From: Candidatus Berkelbacteria bacterium CG_4_9_14_3_um_filter_39_23
GTDB taxonomy: Bacteria > Patescibacteriota > UBA1384 > GWA2-35-9 > CG2-30-39-44
Assembly (NCBI GenBank): GCA_002789815.1
Contig: PFTZ01000056.1
Span: 1 to 6,997 of the forward strand
Reading direction: 5' to 3'
DNA length: 6,997 bases
Under the pieces are notes generated by a model. The model saw only the letters and a program-made list of their open reading frames with translations. It was not told the origin of the DNA and ran no database searches. Position 1 is the first letter of the stretch. Each line of letters opens with the position of its first letter. This document shows positions 5,185-6,997 of the stretch, piece by piece. The position numbers and the translations under genes are program-made.

Positions 5185-6168
5185 ATGGACGAGACTAAAA
5201 AACAACAACTTGGCAAGCTTCTCAAAATCGACGAAAAAAAGTTACAAATTTTAGCGATCGAACAACAAATGAGTCAGCCAGATTTTTGGGCGGATCATAT
5301 TCAGGCAAATGAAATAGTCCAGAATTTATCATCAATCAAAAAAATTGTCATTGATTTTGAAAATGCCAAGACAACGGAAGAAATAGCCAAGCTTGAAATA
5401 CTGATTTTGTTAAATCAAAAATACGATCAGCGCAATGCGATTTTAACCATTCACGCGGGCGCCGGTGGCACCGAGGCGCAGGATTGGGGCGAAATGTTGT
5501 TTCGGATGTACGAACGATATTCGGAAAAAATGAGCTATCAGCCACAAATTATTCAAATTTCACAAGGCGAGGAAGCAGGGATAAAAAGCGCTACTTTGCT
5601 AGTTAAAGGCGAAAATGCTTTTGGGTTTTTGAAAGCTGAAGCAGGCGTGCACCGTTTGGTCCGTTTATCGCCGTTTGACGCTGATAAAGCGCGCCATACT
5701 TCGTTTGCGTTGGTTGAGGTTATCCCTGAAATTTCCACTAAAGATATTGAAGCAGTGCCAGATAAAGATTTACGGATAGATGTTTATCACGCTCAAGGAC
5801 ACGGCGGGCAATCGGTCAATACCACAGACAGCGCGGTGCGTATCACGCATATTCCGACAAACACAGTGGTTACTTGCCAAAACGAAAGAAGCCAGACTCA
5901 AAACAAAGAGTTAGCAATGAAATTGCTTATTGCCAAACTAAACGATTTGAAAATGCGCGAGCGTAAGGAACATTTAGCTGATTTGCGGGGTGAATATTTA
6001 AAAGCTGAGTGGGGGAGCCAGATCCGTTCGTATGTTCTTCACCCCTATCAAATGGTCAAAGATCATCGGACGGGTTTTGAATCAAATGATCCTAAAAAAG
6101 TGTTGGATGGAGAATTGCAGGATTTTATCGAAAGTTATTTAAGGTCTCAAAAGTCATTGCAGTATTAA
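5185..6168 (+). CDS. prfB: Peptide chain release factor 2
   Basis: RF2 recognises UAA and UGA stop codons and triggers peptidyl-tRNA hydrolysis. The SPF stop-recognition tripeptide is at 162-164 and the catalytic GGQ at 207-209, 45 residues apart as in E. coli RF2. Conserved blocks IHAGAGGTEAQDW (89-101), GVHRLVR, WGSQIRSYVL and VLDGELQDFI are present. Length is 327 residues against 365 in E. coli. The difference is in domain 1: about 12 residues at the N-terminus and about 31 from the helical region between FW (34-35) and YD (80-81). The loop before GGQ is QGHGGQ instead of the usual GAGGQ. No programmed frameshift is seen: the frame is continuous and an in-frame TGA at 5176-5178 lies just before the ATG. 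No Shine-Dalgarno is visible. The methylatable glutamine Q209 is intact. Retention of RF2 fits use of TGA as a stop in this genome. Confidence 0.95.
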   Translation: MDETKKQQLGKLLKIDEKKLQILAIEQQMSQPDFWADHIQANEIVQNLSSIKKIVIDFENAKTTEEIAKLEILILLNQKYDQRNAILTIHAGAGGTEAQDWGEMLFRMYERYSEKMSYQPQIIQISQGEEAGIKSATLLVKGENAFGFLKAEAGVHRLVRLSPFDADKARHTSFALVEVIPEISTKDIEAVPDKDLRIDVYHAQGHGGQSVNTTDSAVRITHIPTNTVVTCQNERSQTQNKELAMKLLIAKLNDLKMRERKEHLADLRGEYLKAEWGSQIRSYVLHPYQMVKDHRTGFESNDPKKVLDGELQDFIESYLRSQKSLQY

Positions 6169-6195
6169 CGAAAAAATGGTATTATTTGATAAAAG

Positions 6196-6245
6196 AATTT
6201 TAAACTTTGGATTGTCATTTTTAATTTTTAATTTTAAGATTTACA
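6196..6245. repeat. AT-rich degenerate spacer repeat upstream of the YbaB gene
   Basis: The words TTTAAACTTTGGATTGTCA and TTTTTAATTTTTAATTTTAA form a low-complexity block between prfB and ybaB. It contains a tandem TTTTTAA-type unit and shares the TTTGGAT word with the topA-recR gap. From memory, similar ATTAAAAATTAAAAATGACAA-type spacers are common in Patescibacteria genomes; this was not checked. Confidence 0.35.
6212..6240 (+). promoter_or_regulatory. Possible sigma70 promoter of the YbaB gene
   Basis: TTGTCA (6212-6217) and TAAGAT (6235-6240) are 17 nt apart, predicting a start near 6247 and a leader of about 20 nt that carries the Shine-Dalgarno. The site lies inside the AT-rich spacer repeat, where chance matches are more likely. 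Confidence 0.4.
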
Positions 6246-6267
6246 TTTGACGACCGAAGGGAGGAAC

Positions 6268-6573
6268 ATGCTCGATAAAATGAAGCAGTTATATCAACTG
6301 CAAAAACAAGCTAAAACCGTGCAAAAAGAATTACGCGACACAGAGATAGAAGCCAAGAGCGCTGACGGTGAAATTTTAGTGGTGGTCAACGGAGAACAAA
6401 AAATTGTTGAGATAAAAATAGGAGAAAATTATTTAAGCGCTGATAAAAAATCAGAATTGGAGAGCGCGCTACTTAAAGTGGCGCAAGAAGCGTCAGAAAA
6501 AGCCCAGCAAATCGCGGCAGAAAAGTCCAAAGATATGATGAAGGGCATGGGGCTGAATATTCCCGGGCTGTGA
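6268..6573 (+). CDS. YbaB/EbfC family nucleoid-associated protein
   Basis: A small dimeric DNA-binding protein of the nucleoid, 101 residues, matching the family's usual 100-110. The N-terminal helix (MLDKMKQLYQLQKQAKTVQKEL), the central strand segment SADGEILVVVNGEQKIVEIKI and a second long Ala/Glu/Lys helix are typical of the YbaB fold, as is the Met/Gly-rich end KDMMKGMGLNIPGL. The ATG at 6268 is preferred over the upstream in-frame TTG at 6247 because AAGGGAGG (6257-6264) lies just before it and the family starts at this methionine. It ends in TGA. In many bacteria ybaB sits between dnaX and recR; here it follows prfB. Confidence 0.93.
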   Translation: MLDKMKQLYQLQKQAKTVQKELRDTEIEAKSADGEILVVVNGEQKIVEIKIGENYLSADKKSELESALLKVAQEASEKAQQIAAEKSKDMMKGMGLNIPGL

Positions 6574-6613
6574 TTTTTGTCGAGACTAAATAATTTCCAA
6601 CGTTGCTTTAACA

Positions 6614-6670
6614 GACGCGTTAGTCGTATTGATGTATTTTACATCAGTATATTTTCAGTTAAACGGCGTC
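6614..6670 (+). other. Long imperfect hairpin or palindrome downstream of the YbaB gene
   Basis: The inner part pairs GTATTGATGTA (6626-6636) with TACATCAGTAT (6640-6650) around a TTT loop: 11 bp including two G-U pairs that favour the plus-strand RNA. The outer part pairs GACGC (6614-6618) with GCGTC (6666-6670), then GTT with AAC. There is no T-run directly after it. It may be an RNA stem of the ybaB 3' UTR or a DNA operator; the sequence alone does not decide. Confidence 0.45.
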
Positions 6671-6681
6671 AAAAATTTATC

Positions 6682-6781
6682 TACCCAAGAGGGAGCAAGC
6701 CCTAGAGCACATATTACTTTGGCAACAAATTTCAAACCGTTGCCTCATTTTTCCGGATAACGACCGGAAATTTTTTGGGTA
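6682..6781 (+). other. Nested inverted repeats forming a multibranch RNA-like domain
   Basis: TACCCAA (6682-6688) pairs with TTGGGTA (6775-6781). Enclosed are three successive hairpins: AGGG/CCCT (6690-6703), GGCAAC/GTTGCC (6721-6744) and TTTCCGG/CCGGAAA (6750-6770). The last doubles as an intrinsic terminator. No convincing protein is encoded on either strand. It may be the 3' UTR of ybaB, a small RNA, or an attenuator before the downstream gene. Confidence 0.4.
6750..6776 (+). terminator. Intrinsic terminator after the YbaB gene
   Basis: TTTCCGG (6750-6756) and CCGGAAA (6764-6770) form a 7-bp stem around loop ATAACGA, directly followed by six T (6771-6776). It would end plus-strand transcription coming from ybaB before the promoter region of the next gene. 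Confidence 0.7.
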
Positions 6782-6826
6782 AAAGCGACATTCAAAGTAT
6801 CCCCATCGGATTTTATCTCGGTTTAT

Positions 6827-6855
6827 ATTTTATCAAAATCAGTCACCCTTGACAA
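6827..6855 (-). promoter_or_regulatory. Possible divergent minus-strand promoter
   Basis: On the minus strand TTGTCA (6855-6850) and TAAAAT (6832-6827) are 17 nt apart, with TG giving an extended -10 (TGATAAAAT). A transcript would begin near 6820 and run left across the inverted repeats. No gene of convincing size lies there on this strand, so the product would be a noncoding or antisense RNA. Its -35 overlaps that of the plus-strand promoter because TTGACAA and TTGTCAA are the two strands of one site. Confidence 0.35.
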
Positions 6856-6874
6856 GCTGGGGGGGGCTTATAAT
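6849..6874 (+). promoter_or_regulatory. Promoter with G8 spacer upstream of the right-edge gene
   Basis: A perfect TTGACA (6849-6854) and a perfect TATAAT (6869-6874) are separated by only 14 nt. That spacer contains eight consecutive G (6859-6866). The optimal spacing is 17 nt, so as written the promoter should be weak despite ideal hexamers. Gain of about three G would restore the optimum. The predicted start is near 6881. Confidence 0.6.
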
Positions 6875-6919
6875 GGAATTAGATATGAAATGTTTGAATT
6901 TTAAAAAAATTTAATAAAG

Positions 6920-6937
6920 CCCCTTGAAAATCAGGGG
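6920..6937 (+). promoter_or_regulatory. CCCC/GGGG hairpin beside the ribosome binding site
   Basis: CCCC (6920-6923) pairs with GGGG (6934-6937), with T-A or TGA/TCA pairs possible inside. The right arm overlaps the first of two SD-like stretches (GGGGAGG, 6934-6940). The second, AAGGAG (6941-6946), stays free six bases before the ATG. It may modulate translation of the next gene. Confidence 0.35.
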
Positions 6938-6952
6938 AGGAAGGAGAACAAA

Positions 6953-6997
6953 ATGGAGCGAGGAACTAAAGAACACGAGCCGAAAGAAGAAGCAGGT
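6953..6997 (+). CDS. Start of an unidentified gene, truncated by the window edge
   Basis: An ATG at 6953 opens 15 codons to the edge, MERGTKEHEPKEEAG, a highly charged Glu/Lys-rich N-terminus. AAGGAG (6941-6946) with 6-nt spacing is the best Shine-Dalgarno in the window. Upstream are the G8-spacer promoter and a leader of about 70 nt. Too little is visible to name a family. The hydrophilic start argues against a signal peptide in the first 15 residues. Confidence 0.6.
   Translation, partial: MERGTKEHEPKEEAG

Noticed and set aside
5175..5198. Seven-codon frame ATG to TAA (MKLYGRD) overlapping the prfB start, considered as an RF2 frameshift leader.
   Set aside because: It ends in TAA rather than the TGA needed for RF2 autoregulation, and it overlaps the prfB start instead of leading into it.
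6247..6267. Upstream in-frame TTG as the start of the YbaB gene.
   Set aside because: The Shine-Dalgarno lies downstream of it and directly before the ATG at 6268, and the YbaB family begins at that methionine.
6632..6760. A 42-codon plus-strand frame, ATG to TAA, with a further open stretch to 6904.
   Set aside because: It has no ribosome binding site, starts within a hairpin, ends inside a terminator stem and resembles no family I know.
6633..6823. Minus-strand open stretches giving peptides such as EIKSDGDTLNVAFTQKISGR and GNGLKFVAKVICALGLAPSW.
   Set aside because: They look protein-like but are broken by TAA and TGA, lack start codons and SD, and match nothing I recognise. A decayed gene is possible but not supported well enough to annotate.

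Overview
The window looks like a chromosomal housekeeping segment from a bacterium, most plausibly a member of the Candidate Phyla Radiation (Patescibacteria, Parcubacteria-like). This placement is an inference. It rests on the AT-rich compact layout, a cysteinyl-tRNA synthetase of the DVGHL variant type, a release factor 2 with a shortened first domain and a GHGGQ loop, a low-complexity secreted protein with an LPxTG-type tail, and short AT-rich intergenic repeats. UGA is used as a stop (the YbaB gene ends in TGA) and prfB is present, so the standard bacterial code applies rather than the UGA-to-glycine code of Gracilibacteria.

All recognised genes are on the plus strand. In order they are: topA (5' end outside the window), recR, cysS, a Ser/Ala/Gly-rich secreted protein of 269 residues with an LPQTG sorting signal, prfB, a YbaB/EbfC nucleoid-associated protein, and the first 15 codons of a gene that runs off the right edge. 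The housekeeping genes serve DNA topology and repair (topA, recR, ybaB) and translation (cysS, prfB). The surface-protein gene sits between them as its own transcription unit.

The most interesting material is in the two long intergenic stretches. Positions 3914-4251 hold a perfect TTGACA-17-TATAAT promoter with an extended -10. It is followed by a leader of about 210 nt whose core (4063-4175) folds into a 14-bp closed multibranch RNA, with a second hairpin over the only Shine-Dalgarno-like bases. The surface-protein transcript ends in a two-part 3' hairpin and a strong A/T-flanked terminator. Positions 6574-6952 hold nested inverted repeats, a clear intrinsic terminator, and a promoter with perfect -35 and -10 hexamers separated by only 14 nt that include a run of eight G. 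A divergent minus-strand promoter shares the same -35 palindrome. That arrangement resembles phase-variable promoters whose spacer length changes by slippage.

Smaller features include a heptanucleotide repeat inserted in frame into topA, several AT-rich degenerate repeats between genes, and a prfB promoter placed so close to the start codon that the mRNA may be leaderless. No mobile element, tRNA, rRNA or CRISPR array is visible.
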